Made by a program: the position numbers and the translations under genes. Below are positions 8,420 through 19,446 of a stretch of 64,000 nt of DNA, in pieces; position 1 is the first letter of the stretch, and every line of letters begins with the position of its first letter. The notes under the pieces are model-generated. The model saw only the letters and a list, made by a program, of their open reading frames with translations, made no database searches and was not told the DNA's origin. Source of the DNA: Zobellia uliginosa. GTDB taxonomy: Bacteria > Bacteroidota > Bacteroidia > Flavobacteriales > Flavobacteriaceae. The stretch lies in assembly GCF_900156625.1 (NCBI RefSeq), contig NZ_FTOB01000002.1:738275-802274 (forward strand). The letters are read 5' to 3'.

Positions 8420-9493
8420 TTACTCAAGTGACATGGCCGCATAGTAGCCCGCTCCGAGCAAGGCCGTATTGTCGTTGAGAATAAGGTTTACGGGAACCAT
8501 TTGTAAAAGGGAGTTTAAACGCCCTGATTGCATAAAATTATCGTTGAATACTTCTCGGTTTATTCCCTTTATTATTTTGGGAATAATGCCCCCACCAATA
8601 AAAATCCCTCCGGTAGCCTTGAATTTTAGGGCCAGTTGTGAAGTCTCTATGGCCAGAAATCGGACAAAAAGATCAAGGGTTTCCATACAGACCGGATCTG
8701 TCCCTTCTATAGCGGTCTTGGTAATTACGGCCGCAGGATCTTCCTTGGCCATTTTCGCCTTAAAGGCATCAGATTCTTTTTCACCACTGACATTGCGGAT
8801 GAGCTGATAGGTATCGCGAATGCCTTGACCTGACAATAGGCGTTCCCAGCTTACATGCCCATATTTCTGCTGAAAGTACTTCCAAATCTCATAATCAAAA
8901 TCATTTCTCGGGCTAAAATCGCAATGACCGCCTTCGGAGGCAAAAGGGTGGTAGGCTTCACCGTCCCAATACAGACCGACTTCCCCTAAACCTGTGCCCG
9001 GGGATATGATTACGGCATTACCCTCTATTTGCGAGCCGTATTTTAAGGGGTCTAGGTCTTTTTCGCCTAAGGCCGCTAAACCATAAGCATTGGCCTGCAT
9101 ATCGTTTATTAGAAAAACGGATCTAAGGTGAAGTTCACGGGTCAGTTCTTGGGCATCGATGCCCCAGGGAAAATTAGTGCCGTACACCTTGCCATTGATT
9201 ATAGGTCCCGCTACACCAAAACACATACTGTCGATTCGGGTCATTTCCTTTACTTCAAACTCATGTATGATTTCGACTAAGGAATTGTAGTCTTTCGTTT
9301 TATACGAGTTTTGTTTTAAGGGAGAGAGATGGCCGTCTTTGTATTCAAAAAGGGCAAGATTGGTTTTTGTGCCCCCTATGTCTCCGGCCAATACATTGCC
9401 GTTTTTATGGCCTAGGTTTTTTCGTGACCCTATGGCCAATGGTATTAGGGGATTTCGGAGTATAGGAAAAGAGCGTCCTTCTGTCATTTTCAT
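8420..9493 (-). CDS. glk: Glucokinase (E. coli Glk family)
   Basis: This 357-residue sugar kinase phosphorylates glucose with ATP. The phosphate-binding LAGDIGGTKTN motif is near residues 35-45. The sugar-binding region includes FPWGID and FLINDMQANAYG, the latter with the catalytic Asp, then ISPGTGLGE and SEGGHCDF. This pattern marks the Glk rather than the ROK family. The N-terminus is about 35 residues longer than E. coli Glk, so an internal start is possible. It is the last gene of the leftward pps operon, 17 bp after the aldolase, and would use glucose released by the GH15 enzyme of the same island. Confidence 0.9.
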   Translation of the reverse strand: MKMTEGRSFPILRNPLIPLAIGSRKNLGHKNGNVLAGDIGGTKTNLALFEYKDGHLSPLKQNSYKTKDYNSLVEIIHEFEVKEMTRIDSMCFGVAGPIINGKVYGTNFPWGIDAQELTRELHLRSVFLINDMQANAYGLAALGEKDLDPLKYGSQIEGNAVIISPGTGLGEVGLYWDGEAYHPFASEGGHCDFSPRNDFDYEIWKYFQQKYGHVSWERLLSGQGIRDTYQLIRNVSGEKESDAFKAKMAKEDPAAVITKTAIEGTDPVCMETLDLFVRFLAIETSQLALKFKATGGIFIGGGIIPKIIKGINREVFNDNFMQSGRLNSLLQMVPVNLILNDNTALLGAGYYAAMSLE

Positions 9494-9510
9494 AAGGGTC
9501 TATTTTTATT

Positions 9511-10557
9511 TTAAGCTATCGTAATTGATGGGTCTAAATAAATATCCTGAATAAGGTTTAGTAATTTGATTCCTTCCTTGATCGGTCTTTGAAAGGCCTT
9601 TCTACCGGAAATCAATCCCATACCACCCGCTCTTTTATTGATGACGGCCGTACGTACGGCTGCGGCAAAATCGTCTTTGCCCGAAGCCCCACCAGAGTTA
9701 ATGAGTCCCGCCCGGCCCATATAGCAATTGGCCACTTGGTAACGGGTCAGGTCTATGGGGTGATCGCTGGTGAGTTTACTGTAGACAAGGTCGCTGGTTT
9801 TTCCAAAGTCTTTTAAGGCAAGAAAACCGCCATTGTTACTCGCTTGCTTTTGTTTGATGATATCGGCTTCTATGGTTACCCCGAGGTGGTTGGCCTGTCC
9901 GGTCAAATCGGCACTAAGGGCATAGTCCTTGTCCCTTTTAAAGGCATCATTGCGCAGGTAGCACCAAAGAACCGTGGCCATGCCCAATTCATGGGCGTAC
10001 TTAAAGGCTTTGCCGGTTTCCTGTATTTGCCTGTCAGACTCTGGAGAGCCGAAATAAATGGTGGCACCAATGGCTACGGCGCCCAAATTCCAAGCTTGTT
10101 CTACTTGGGCAAAATAAATTTGATCAAAAGTGTTGGGGTAGGATAGGAGCTCATTATGGTTCAATTTGACCAAAAAAGGAATTTTATGGGCGTATTTCCT
10201 TGAGACGGCACCAAGAACACCGAGGGTCGAGGCAACGGCGTTGCACCCTCCTTCCATAGCGAGTTTTACAATGTTCTCGGGATCAAAATACGCGGGATTT
10301 GGTGCAAAGCTGGCCCCTGCGGAATGTTCTACGCCCTGGTCGACAGGTAGGAGCGAAAGGTAGCCCGTACCGGCCAGCCTACCGTGATCAAATAACTGTT
10401 GTATGCTTCCTAAAACTCGGTTGGACCTATCTGTCGATGCCATAATGCGATCGGTGAAATCAGGTCCGGGCAGGTTGAGTTTATCGTTGGGAATAGTCGT
10501 ACATGAATGATCTAACAAAGACGCCGTTTCTTCTTTCAAATAGTTTTCAAGTTCCAT
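9511..10557 (-). CDS. fbaB: Class I fructose-bisphosphate aldolase (FbaB type)
   Basis: The start at 10557 ([15 protein letters not shown]) gives 348 residues, close to E. coli FbaB. The open frame runs to 10677 but the extra 40 codons overlap pfkB, so they are rejected. Visible features are the N-terminal [22 protein letters not shown], and the region [12 protein letters not shown] near the C-terminus, with [20 protein letters not shown] after it. The Schiff-base lysine is expected in the central barrel (LALKDFGKT region or neighbouring strand). It cleaves fructose-1,6-bisphosphate to two triose phosphates. It follows pfkB by 22 bp. Confidence 0.92.
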   Translation of the reverse strand: MELENYLKEETASLLDHSCTTIPNDKLNLPGPDFTDRIMASTDRSNRVLGSIQQLFDHGRLAGTGYLSLLPVDQGVEHSAGASFAPNPAYFDPENIVKLAMEGGCNAVASTLGVLGAVSRKYAHKIPFLVKLNHNELLSYPNTFDQIYFAQVEQAWNLGAVAIGATIYFGSPESDRQIQETGKAFKYAHELGMATVLWCYLRNDAFKRDKDYALSADLTGQANHLGVTIEADIIKQKQASNNGGFLALKDFGKTSDLVYSKLTSDHPIDLTRYQVANCYMGRAGLINSGGASGKDDFAAAVRTAVINKRAGGMGLISGRKAFQRPIKEGIKLLNLIQDIYLDPSITIA

Positions 10558-10579
10558 TTTGGATGCTTTAGTTTGTATT

Positions 10580-11521
10580 TTATGTAGATTTTTGTTCTTT
10601 GATCCAATCGTAAAGCCGGTCTGCATCTTCCTTATGACAGAGTTGGGTGCCGGGGTGCATGGTAGCGGCAGTTCCACATGCTACGCCGTATCTGACCATA
10701 TCGCTCAAGGGCTTGTCCCATATCAAGCTCATGACCATTCCGGCAACCATACTATCTCCGGCACCAATGGTACTTTTTTGATGAACCACGGGGGCAGGTA
10801 TCTGTTCCATTGTATTTTTTGTGGCCAATAAAGCTCCTTTTGGCCCCAAGGAGACGACAAGAATTTCGCAATCATGACGCTCTAAAAACTGTTGGGCCAA
10901 GGGTTTCAAGTCTAAATCGGTTATAGAAGCGACCCCACATAGGGCCCCTAGTTCGGCCAAATTGGGCTTCAACATATAAACTTTTGACTTAGCGGCTTCC
11001 ATAAGCGCTTCGCCCGAAGTGTCAAGAATAAACCGAGCTTCTTTTTTTTCGGCCATACGACCTACTTTTAAATAGAAGTTTTCTGGTACATGGGGAGGAA
11101 GTTTTCCACTGGCCACCAAATAGTCTCCTTTATGGAGTTGTTGTTCGAGTTGGGTTAAGGCAGATTTCCATTCTACTTCCTTTACGGGCGGACCCGGCAT
11201 CCCAAATCGATATTGCTGGTTCGTAGTGGTATCGGTTACCGCAAGGTTTTCACGGGTCCATCCCTCAATGGGAATTACCGATTGTTCTATGTTTTGTTCG
11301 GTTAAGAGTTTTTTTAAAAATTCTCCCGTTGGTCCACCTGCAAAGTAGCTGCAAAGTGATGTTCCCCCTAATTTGCGAATGGCCCGGGATACGTTAATGC
11401 CTCCGCCGCCGGCATCATAACTGGGTTCGGCACAGCGTAATTTTGTATTGGGGCTCATGCCTACCACGGTAGTGCTTTTATCTATTGCAGGGTTTACGGT
11501 AAGTGTGATTATATGTGCCAT
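10580..11521 (-). CDS. pfkB: 6-phosphofructokinase, PfkB (ribokinase) family
   Basis: The start at 11521 ([16 protein letters not shown]) gives 313 residues, matching E. coli Pfk-2 (309). The upstream extension to 11617 overlaps the phosphoglycerate mutase gene and lacks similarity. Signatures are the N-terminal TVNPAID, the first PfkB motif [17 protein letters not shown] near 38-54, and the second motif near the end with [14 protein letters not shown], which holds the catalytic Asp. It phosphorylates fructose-6-phosphate. The sugar-phosphate specificity could also be tagatose-6-phosphate or 1-phosphofructose, but its place next to fbaB, gpmA and glk supports glycolysis. Confidence 0.9.
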   Translation of the reverse strand: MAHIITLTVNPAIDKSTTVVGMSPNTKLRCAEPSYDAGGGGINVSRAIRKLGGTSLCSYFAGGPTGEFLKKLLTEQNIEQSVIPIEGWTRENLAVTDTTTNQQYRFGMPGPPVKEVEWKSALTQLEQQLHKGDYLVASGKLPPHVPENFYLKVGRMAEKKEARFILDTSGEALMEAAKSKVYMLKPNLAELGALCGVASITDLDLKPLAQQFLERHDCEILVVSLGPKGALLATKNTMEQIPAPVVHQKSTIGAGDSMVAGMVMSLIWDKPLSDMVRYGVACGTAATMHPGTQLCHKEDADRLYDWIKEQKST

Positions 11522-11552
11522 CTTAGGAATTTTTAATACTGCTTCGTTCGTT

Positions 11553-12242
11553 TTATCGTAATGGGTAATGCTCGGTAATATTGAGTTTGTTGTCGAAAGT
11601 GTACATATGGGGTACACCCGTGGCCACTGTTACTTTGGCGATCTCATCGGATGAAATATGTTCTAAATATTCGATAAGGGCCCGTAATGAATTTCCGTGA
11701 GCGGCAATCAATACGGTTTTGCCCTTGGCCAATTCAGGAGCAATGGCCTCAAAAAAGTAATTGACCACTCGTTTTGAAGTATCCTTGAGCGATTCGCCCA
11801 AGGGTAGGACGGTGGTGTCCAAAGCCTTATAATTAGAATCGTATTCAGGATTCCTTCTATCGGTGTTGGAAAGGCAGGGAGGGGGCGTATCATAACCTCT
11901 ACGAACGCTTAAAAAGAAGGCTTCACCCACCTCTTTTAGCACTTCGTCCTTGTTCTTTCCCTGCCAATCGCCGTAATGTCTTTCGTTCAACTTCCAGCTA
12001 TAGCGGGTGTCTACGTGCATCATCCCCGCCGTTTCCAATATGATCCAGGCCGTACGGATGGCTCTTTTTAGATATGAGGAAAAACAAAGGTCGATCTCAA
12101 TAAGGTTGGATTTGATCAGTTCCCCGGCTTTTCTGGCCTCTTCTATTCCTTCCGGAGCCAAGTCAATATCCGTCCATCCTGTAAAAACATTTTTTACGTT
12201 CCAAAGACTTTTTCCGTGTCTGACCAATATTAATTTTCCCAT
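11553..12242 (-). CDS. gpmA: 2,3-bisphosphoglycerate-dependent phosphoglycerate mutase
   Basis: This 229-residue protein has LVRHGKSLWN near residues 5-14, with the phospho-histidine in RHG. ERHYGDWQGKNK contains the active-site Glu, and the second catalytic His is in AAHGNSLRALIEYL near 183-196. It interconverts 3- and 2-phosphoglycerate. Length and motifs are as in E. coli GpmA. It sits between ldhA (8 bp upstream) and pfkB (31 bp downstream) in the glycolytic operon. Confidence 0.93.
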   Translation of the reverse strand: MGKLILVRHGKSLWNVKNVFTGWTDIDLAPEGIEEARKAGELIKSNLIEIDLCFSSYLKRAIRTAWIILETAGMMHVDTRYSWKLNERHYGDWQGKNKDEVLKEVGEAFFLSVRRGYDTPPPCLSNTDRRNPEYDSNYKALDTTVLPLGESLKDTSKRVVNYFFEAIAPELAKGKTVLIAAHGNSLRALIEYLEHISSDEIAKVTVATGVPHMYTFDNKLNITEHYPLR

Positions 12243-12249
12243 GAATGGC

Positions 12250-13239
12250 TTATTTTATTTCGTTTTTGCAAACATTTCCTTTTTCCATACATTCCAAATT
12301 GTCAAAGGTGATTTGTGAAATGTTTTCAAGGGCGGTATCGGTCAGAAATGCTTGGTGACTGCTGATCAATACATTTCTAAGGGTCATTAAACGGGCCATG
12401 GCATCATCTTGAAGTATATCATCGGAATGATCTTCAAAATAGAGTCCTTTTTCCTCCTCATAAACATCCATCCCGAAATAGCCTATTTGTCCCGATTTGA
12501 TTGCGCTTATGACATCTTGGGTTTTTACTAAGCCTCCACGGCCGGCATTGATCAACATTACCCCTTTTTTCATTTTCGAAATCCTATCCGCATCAATAAG
12601 ATGATGGGTCTTTTCGTTTAGGGGAGCATGTAGGGTAATAATATCTGATTGCCGGCACAAGGCATCCAGATCGGTGTAAGTGGCATCGTATTTTTCTACC
12701 AAGGCTTTATTTTCAACAATGTCATAAAGCAAGAGCTTGCAACCAAATCCGTGTAAAATCTTGGCCACTACACGTCCAATTTTCCCTGTGCCTATGATGC
12801 CTACGGTTTTTCCGTTCATATCAAAACCGACGAGTCCGTTCAATGAAAAATTCATTTCCATTATCCGGTAGTGGGTTCTGACCAATTTACGGTTGAGGGC
12901 CAGCATAACACCTACCGTAAACTCGGCAATGGCGTATGGCGAATATTCGGGCACCCGTGCCATGCGGATACCTAATTTTTTTGCATGGGCCACATCTATA
13001 TTATTAAAACCGGCCGAACGCAGGGCTACATATTGAATACCAAGTTCGTGCAATCGGTCTAAGATGGGGGCGGAAGCATTGTCTTCGGTGAAGATGCATA
13101 TGGCATCACAGCCTTTGGCCAAATCTACCGTATCTAAGCTCAGGTAGGTGTCGAACATTTTTAGGCTATGCTTGCCGTTATTGGCATTTTGCAGATAGTC
13201 CCTTTCCCAATTATGTACATTGAATATTGCTATTTTCAT
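12250..13239 (-). CDS. ldhA: D-lactate dehydrogenase (LdhA-type 2-hydroxyacid dehydrogenase)
   Basis: The 329-residue protein belongs to the D-isomer-specific 2-hydroxyacid dehydrogenases. The NAD-binding GIIGTGKIGRVVAK is near 148-161. The catalytic triad is visible as Arg in NAGRGGL, Glu in the DVYEEEKGL segment, and His in SSHQAFLT. The DVYEEEKGLYFED and HQAFLT sequences resemble fermentative LdhA closely. It reduces pyruvate to D-lactate and regenerates NAD+, which gives the operon a fermentative outlet. Confidence 0.93.
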   Translation of the reverse strand: MKIAIFNVHNWERDYLQNANNGKHSLKMFDTYLSLDTVDLAKGCDAICIFTEDNASAPILDRLHELGIQYVALRSAGFNNIDVAHAKKLGIRMARVPEYSPYAIAEFTVGVMLALNRKLVRTHYRIMEMNFSLNGLVGFDMNGKTVGIIGTGKIGRVVAKILHGFGCKLLLYDIVENKALVEKYDATYTDLDALCRQSDIITLHAPLNEKTHHLIDADRISKMKKGVMLINAGRGGLVKTQDVISAIKSGQIGYFGMDVYEEEKGLYFEDHSDDILQDDAMARLMTLRNVLISSHQAFLTDTALENISQITFDNLECMEKGNVCKNEIK

Positions 13240-13286
13240 TTTTGAGTTCTAGTATAATTCAAAGCCTATGAATATTGACCTTAGGA

Positions 13287-15695
13287 TTAATTACCGCTTT
13301 CGGCCATACCATATTCGATTTTGTTTTTCTCGGCTTTAGTAATGTTCTTGATACCCGAAATCAATGCATCGGGATTAAAGGATATGGAGTTGATGCCTTT
13401 TTCCACAAGAAACTGGGCAAACTCGGGATAGTCACTTGGCGCCTGGCCACAAAGTCCTATTTTAGTATGGGTCTTATGGGCCGATTCGATGACCATGGCA
13501 ATCATCTTTTTCACCCCAATATCGTTGATATCAAAGATGTCGCTCAACAATTCGGAGTCTCTGTCTACTCCCAAGGTCAATTGGGTCAAATCGTTGGAGC
13601 CAATTGAAAATCCGTCAAAGAACTCAGCAAATTGTTCTGCCAAGATGATGTTGTTGGGTATTTCGGTCATCATATACAGTTGGAGTCCGTTTTCCCCTCG
13701 TTTCAAACCGTTTTTTTCTAAAACCGATACGACTTTAGCAGCTTCTTTTAAGGTACGGCAGAAAGGGATCATAACTTTTACGTTGGTAAGGCCCATAGTT
13801 TCCCGTACCCTTTTTAATGCCTTGCACTCTAGGGCAAAAGCTTCTTGGTATTTGGGGTTATAGTACCTCGATGCCCCCCTGAACCCTAGCATGGGATTAG
13901 ATTCTACGGGTTCGAACTCTGTTCCCCCTATTAAGTTGGCATATTCGTTGGTTTTAAAATCACTGGTACGGACGATAACGTCTTTGGGGTAGAAGGCTGC
14001 CGCAATTGTGGCAATGCCTTCCGCTAGTTTGTGAACAAAATAATCGGACTTATCAGGGTAGTGGTGGGTCAACTTCTGAATCTTCTCCTTAATGGCCGGA
14101 TCTTTCAGCCTATCAAAATGTTTCAAGGCCATGGGGTGGATTTGAATGGAGTTGTTGATAACGAACTCTAAGCGCATTAGGCCCACTCCTGCAGAAGGGT
14201 AAAATGAATATTTGAAGGCTTGTTCGGGATCGGCCAAAATAAGCATAGCTTGGGTTTTCGGATTTCCCAGGGCGGCGATATCCACTTCGTTTTCATTCCA
14301 TTCCAAGAGTCCGTCATAAACAATACCGGTATCGCCCTCGGCACAAGAAATAGTGATGTCTTGTCCGTCTTTAATGACCTTGGTCGCATTGTTGCTGCCA
14401 ACTATTGCTGCGGCACCTACTTCCCGTGCCACGATGGCCGCATGACTGGTTCGTCCGCCTTGGTCCGTGATAATACCTGCTGCTTTTTTTAGAATGGGGT
14501 CCCAATCGGGATTGGTACGTTCGGTAACCAGGATTTCTCCTTTTTGTAGTTTGTCGGATTCTTCAGGACTGTGCAATATACGGGCCTTACCGGAAGAAAT
14601 TTTATTGCCGAGGCCCATTCCACGGGTAATTTCCTTCCCTTTTTTTAGTAAGGTATAGGTGTTGATTTTGAGTTTGTTCTTATTGGCACTCTGTACGGTC
14701 TCGGGCCTGGCCTGCACGATAAAAAGTTCATTGGTGAGTCCGTCCTTCGCCCATTCAATATCCATAGGGCGTTGGTAATGCTCCTCAATAATCAATGACC
14801 ACTGTGCCAATTTTACCACTTCGGCATCGGTAAGTACGTATAGCTCTTGTTTTTCCATGGGAGTATCAAGGTTCAAGGTACCGCTTCCCGATTTATCGTA
14901 GACCATGGTTTTTTCCTTACTGCCCAAACGTCTAGAGACAATAGGTTGTTCAACGCCATTTTTTAGACTGGGCTTAAAAACAAAATAATCATCGGGGTTT
15001 ATGCTGCCCTGTACGATATTCTCGCCCAATCCATATATGCTGGAGACCATTACCACTTGGTCAAAACCCGTATCGGGATCTAGGGTGAAGTTTACCCCGG
15101 AAGCGGCCAAATCTGAGCGGACCATCATTTGTACACCAATGGAGAGGGCTACCTTGGTATGGTCAAAACCCTTGTCTTCCCTGTATTTGATGGCCCGGTC
15201 GGTAAATAATGAGGCATAACATCTTTTACAGGCATCTATAAGCTCATCTTTCCCTTTTACGTTTAAATAACTTTCTTGTTGGCCCGCAAAACTGGCGTTG
15301 GGTAAATCTTCCGCCGTAGCGCTGCTGCGTACCGCCAGTGAAATATCCCCTTTATACTTTTTTGCCAAGGAATCGTATCCTTCTTTAATAGCTTCCTTTA
15401 TATCTTCAGGCAGCTCCGTGCCCAGTATAGCCTTTCTTACCGATGCGCCAATTTCCCTTAAGTTCGAAAAATCTTTGGTATTCAATTTCGCCAAAAGGCC
15501 AAAAATCTCATCTTGTATATGTACTTCTTGTAAAAAGTGCCAGTATGCTTCCGCTGTGGTAGCAAAGCCATCAGGTACCTGTACGCCTTTAGAGGTCAGC
15601 TTTTGGAACATTTCACCTAAGGATGCATTTTTTCCACCTACGGTAGGTACATCGTTAATGTCAATTTCGTTAAAGTGACGAATGTAATTTTTCAT
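13287..15695 (-). CDS. ppsA: Phosphoenolpyruvate synthase (pyruvate, water dikinase)
   Basis: The 802-residue protein has the N-terminal pyruvate/ATP-binding domain (VGGKNASLGEMF near 20-31, AVRSSATAEDLPNASFAGQQES near 120-141). The swivelling phospho-His domain has GGRTSHAAIVARE near 413-425. The PEP-binding barrel has GLMRLEFVI and a C-terminal GLCGQAPSD with the catalytic Cys. It makes PEP from pyruvate and ATP, or, under low PEP demand, may run in reverse. It is the first gene of the six-gene leftward operon and is divergent from the N-ATPase genes. Confidence 0.95.
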   Translation of the reverse strand: MKNYIRHFNEIDINDVPTVGGKNASLGEMFQKLTSKGVQVPDGFATTAEAYWHFLQEVHIQDEIFGLLAKLNTKDFSNLREIGASVRKAILGTELPEDIKEAIKEGYDSLAKKYKGDISLAVRSSATAEDLPNASFAGQQESYLNVKGKDELIDACKRCYASLFTDRAIKYREDKGFDHTKVALSIGVQMMVRSDLAASGVNFTLDPDTGFDQVVMVSSIYGLGENIVQGSINPDDYFVFKPSLKNGVEQPIVSRRLGSKEKTMVYDKSGSGTLNLDTPMEKQELYVLTDAEVVKLAQWSLIIEEHYQRPMDIEWAKDGLTNELFIVQARPETVQSANKNKLKINTYTLLKKGKEITRGMGLGNKISSGKARILHSPEESDKLQKGEILVTERTNPDWDPILKKAAGIITDQGGRTSHAAIVAREVGAAAIVGSNNATKVIKDGQDITISCAEGDTGIVYDGLLEWNENEVDIAALGNPKTQAMLILADPEQAFKYSFYPSAGVGLMRLEFVINNSIQIHPMALKHFDRLKDPAIKEKIQKLTHHYPDKSDYFVHKLAEGIATIAAAFYPKDVIVRTSDFKTNEYANLIGGTEFEPVESNPMLGFRGASRYYNPKYQEAFALECKALKRVRETMGLTNVKVMIPFCRTLKEAAKVVSVLEKNGLKRGENGLQLYMMTEIPNNIILAEQFAEFFDGFSIGSNDLTQLTLGVDRDSELLSDIFDINDIGVKKMIAMVIESAHKTHTKIGLCGQAPSDYPEFAQFLVEKGINSISFNPDALISGIKNITKAEKNKIEYGMAESGN

Positions 15696-15739
15696 GGCTA
15701 TGTATTTATACGGTCGTTCCCGACCCAGATTTCAGAATA

Positions 15740-15783
15740 CGAATCTCCGATGATTCCCTGCCAATGGAAATGACCTAGGTCAT
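15740..15783 (-). promoter_or_regulatory. Island regulon operator and weak -7 box for the ppsA operon
   Basis: ATGACCTAGGTCAT (15770-15783) is a perfect 14-bp palindrome. At the standard 29.5-bp distance the minus strand reads GAGATTCG (15747 to 15740), only four of six defined bases of TAnnTTTG. The operator is strong but the -7 call is weak; it could also act on the divergent ATPase promoter. Confidence 0.6.
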
Positions 15784-15800
15784 ACCCCATTTTTTCTTCC

Positions 15801-15844
15801 ATGACTTAGGTCATTTCCTCTGGAACTATGGGGCCATACTTTTA
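15801..15844 (+). promoter_or_regulatory. Island regulon promoter for the N-ATPase operon
   Basis: Operator ATGAC-TTAG-GTCAT at 15801-15814, with -7 box TACTTTTA at 15837-15844 (five of six defined bases), spacing 29.5 bp. The atpD start at 15870 follows. Confidence 0.8.
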
Positions 15845-15863
15845 CCTCCTCATTTACAAGTAG

Positions 15864-17348
<1,485 letters not shown>

Positions 17349-17363
17349 AACGAAATAAAAAGC

Positions 17364-17753
17364 ATGGAGCTACATATTTTACTTCCGTTTAAGATATTCC
17401 TGAAAATTTCAGGGGTGCGGCGTATCGTAGTAGATACCAATGCAGGTTCCTACGGTTTTTTACCCCATAGGCTCGATTGCGTTGCCGCGCTAGTTCCGGG
17501 TATATTAATATATGAGACGGAGGATGGACAAGAACACTATGTAGCGGTAGACGAGGGTATACTCACGAAAAGGGATGCCTATGTAGGGATATCGGTGCGA
17601 AATGCCATTGCGGGGACTCATCTAGGAAAATTACGGGATGCCGTAGAGCGGGAATTTATCGATCTAGACGAAAAGGAAAGGGAGGTAAGAAAGGCCGTAG
17701 CCAAATTAGAAACTGAATTTATTCAAGGGATTAAAAAACTTCGTCAATCATGA
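17364..17753 (+). CDS. atpC: N-type ATPase epsilon subunit
   Basis: The 129-residue product has an N-terminal beta-sandwich typical of F1 epsilon (MELHILLPFKIF, GSYGFLPHRLDCVAALVPGIL). A C-terminal helical part follows (EREFIDLDEKEREVRKAVAK). The GSYGFLPHR segment corresponds to the GEFGVLPGH turn of ordinary epsilon subunits. The stop overlaps the atpQ start by 4 bp, so translation is probably coupled. Confidence 0.9.
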   Translation: MELHILLPFKIFLKISGVRRIVVDTNAGSYGFLPHRLDCVAALVPGILIYETEDGQEHYVAVDEGILTKRDAYVGISVRNAIAGTHLGKLRDAVEREFIDLDEKEREVRKAVAKLETEFIQGIKKLRQS

Positions 17754-18082
17754 GTGGGAATACCGCGAATAAGAAAAGGGAAAAAGGCTTTTTGGATCAA
17801 GTGGATAGGAAGGAAAAACAAATGCTTCACGCCCGAAAAGAAGAGAAAAGGAGTGAGTGGAGGGGCTTTGGCACTTTTGGAATGGTGGGTTGGTCCGTTG
17901 CCGTACCGACCGTATTGGGTGCTGTGTTCGGACTATGGTTGGACAAGAGGTACCCACAGACTTTTTCATGGACGCTAACCCTGTTGATTGCCGGTCTGTT
18001 TATCGGTTGTGGCCTGGCCTGGCAGTGGATAGACAAAGAAAATAAATCAATGCACGAACATAAAAATAAAAAAGATGAATGA
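17750..18082 (+). CDS. atpQ: N-ATPase accessory subunit AtpQ (AtpZ/AtpI-like)
   Basis: The 110-residue protein has a charged N-terminus and two membrane spans (about 45-65 and 75-95), with the AtpZ-like GAVFGLWLDKRYP loop between them. The position right after atpC and before atpR matches AtpQ of N-ATPase operons. AtpZ/AtpI proteins assist c-ring assembly or ion supply. It overlaps atpC by 4 bp and atpR by 8 bp. Confidence 0.85.
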   Translation: MSGNTANKKREKGFLDQVDRKEKQMLHARKEEKRSEWRGFGTFGMVGWSVAVPTVLGAVFGLWLDKRYPQTFSWTLTLLIAGLFIGCGLAWQWIDKENKSMHEHKNKKDE

Positions 18083-18377
18083 TTTAGTAATGACCTTATC
18101 GGTGCTCTTTGGCGGAGCTGGCCTTGGATTCCTATTCTTTGGAGGTCTCTGGTTTACATCAAAAAAGATGCTATCGTCTAAAAAGCCGGTATTATGGTAT
18201 TTGGGAAGTTTGTCCATAAGGGTGGGCCTTACCCTTTTGGGATTCTATTATTTGGGCCAAAACAATTTTAAGTATATGTTGATTTGTCTTTTGGGCTTTG
18301 TTGCCGCCCGTTTTATAGTCATTCGGATGACCAAGACCAAAGCGATGAAACCCGTACCTGTAGAAAAGGATTATTGA
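18075..18377 (+). CDS. atpR: N-ATPase accessory subunit AtpR
   Basis: The 100-residue protein has three predicted membrane spans. The second holds a buried arginine in SLSIRVGLTLLGFYYLG (about 50-66), and the third holds AARFIVIR. Intramembrane positive charges are the known mark of AtpR, which has been proposed to pair with the c-subunit glutamate during ring assembly. It starts 8 bp inside atpQ and ends just before atpB. It is specific to N-ATPases, so it supports the operon call strongly. Confidence 0.88.
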   Translation: MNDLVMTLSVLFGGAGLGFLFFGGLWFTSKKMLSSKKPVLWYLGSLSIRVGLTLLGFYYLGQNNFKYMLICLLGFVAARFIVIRMTKTKAMKPVPVEKDY

Positions 18378-18378
18378 T

Positions 18379-19107
18379 ATGGAACTGAGTCCTGACGAAA
18401 CGATTTTTTGGCAAAATGGCTTTATCACCATTAACCTAACCTTGGTCACCACTTGGGTGTTAATGTTTGTGTTGGTGCTGGCATCTGTTTTGGTAACCCG
18501 AAAACTACGTAGCGATTTAAAGATTTCGCGGTGGCAATGCATTTTGGAAATGCTCGTAACCGGAATGAACCAACAGATAAAGGAAGTGGGACTAAAGAAG
18601 TCTGAAAAGTTTTTGGGCTTTATAGGAACCCTGTTCATTTTCATTGCCTTTGCCAATTTGTGTATTATTTTCCCAGGCTATGAACCGCCCACCAGTTCCC
18701 TGTCTACCACCGTGGCTTTGGCGCTCTGTGTTTTTCTGGCGACACCCCTTTTCGGTATTGCGGAAAACGGTGTCTTGGGCTATTTGAAAACCTTTATAGA
18801 GCCTACGTTCATAATGCTTCCCTTTAACATTATTAGTGAAGTGTCGCGTACCTTGGCATTGGCGGTTCGCCTCTTCGGTAATATAATGAGCGGGGGACTC
18901 ATTGTGACCATCCTCTTGGGCATAGCGCCCTTGTTCTTTCCGGTTTTAATGACGGTTTTAGGACTCATAACAGGGGTTATACAGGCCTATATATTTAGCA
19001 TATTGGCAACGGTTTATATTGCCGCCGCAACAGAGGAATCGGATAAAAAGAAGGCTCGGACCAAGAAAATGAAACACAAATCTATAGGGGTAACGAACTC
19101 AAAATGA
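18379..19107 (+). CDS. atpB: N-ATPase Fo subunit a
   Basis: The 242-residue membrane protein has about five to six spans. The key segment SEVSRTLALAVRLFGNIMSGGL (near 154-175) carries the essential stator arginine next to the conserved RLFGN motif. A late span GVIQAYIFSILATVYI matches the family QAYVF motif. The charged C-terminal tail after residue 215 is longer than usual. It begins 1 bp after the atpR stop codon. Confidence 0.93.
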   Translation: MELSPDETIFWQNGFITINLTLVTTWVLMFVLVLASVLVTRKLRSDLKISRWQCILEMLVTGMNQQIKEVGLKKSEKFLGFIGTLFIFIAFANLCIIFPGYEPPTSSLSTTVALALCVFLATPLFGIAENGVLGYLKTFIEPTFIMLPFNIISEVSRTLALAVRLFGNIMSGGLIVTILLGIAPLFFPVLMTVLGLITGVIQAYIFSILATVYIAAATEESDKKKARTKKMKHKSIGVTNSK

Positions 19108-19169
19108 CAAGGATGGGAATTCCTTTTTTTAATTAATTCAAAACTGGTTTAACAATAAAATTTAACACT

Positions 19170-19439
19170 ATGGATAATACTACAATAATCGCTATGGTCT
19201 CAATCATTACCGCAGGTATAACAACGGGAATCGGTTGCATGATACCGGCACTGGGGCAGGGTAAATCTATTTCAACGGCATTGCGTTCAATGGCCCAACA
19301 ACCCGACGCAAGTCAGACGGTAACGCGAACACTTTTTGTGGGGCTGGCCATGCTTGAATCTTTGGCCATCTATTGTTTTGTGATTTCAATGATCTTGATT
19401 TTCGCCAATCCCTTCTGGAACCATTTCATCGCTAAATAA
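19170..19439 (+). CDS. atpE: N-ATPase Fo subunit c, probably Na+-binding
   Basis: The 89-residue hairpin protein has two spans joined by the polar loop RSMAQQPDA. Compared with the Na+-binding c subunit of Ilyobacter tartaricus, the ligands Gln30 (GQGKS), Glu63, Ser64 and Tyr68 (LESLAIY) are kept, while the Thr position is Leu65 and the Val backbone position is Met61. This pattern fits a Na+-translocating ring, as found for other N-ATPases, but H+ transport cannot be excluded without ion-binding data. Confidence 0.93.
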   Translation: MDNTTIIAMVSIITAGITTGIGCMIPALGQGKSISTALRSMAQQPDASQTVTRTLFVGLAMLESLAIYCFVISMILIFANPFWNHFIAK

Positions 19440-19446
19440 TTAAAAC

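Noticed and set aside
10557-10677. N-terminal extension of the aldolase ORF
   Set aside because: It overlaps the end of pfkB and does not look like aldolase; the Met at 10557 gives the family length.
11521-11617. N-terminal extension of the PfkB ORF
   Set aside because: It overlaps gpmA; the PfkB-family start [14 protein letters not shown] is at 11521.
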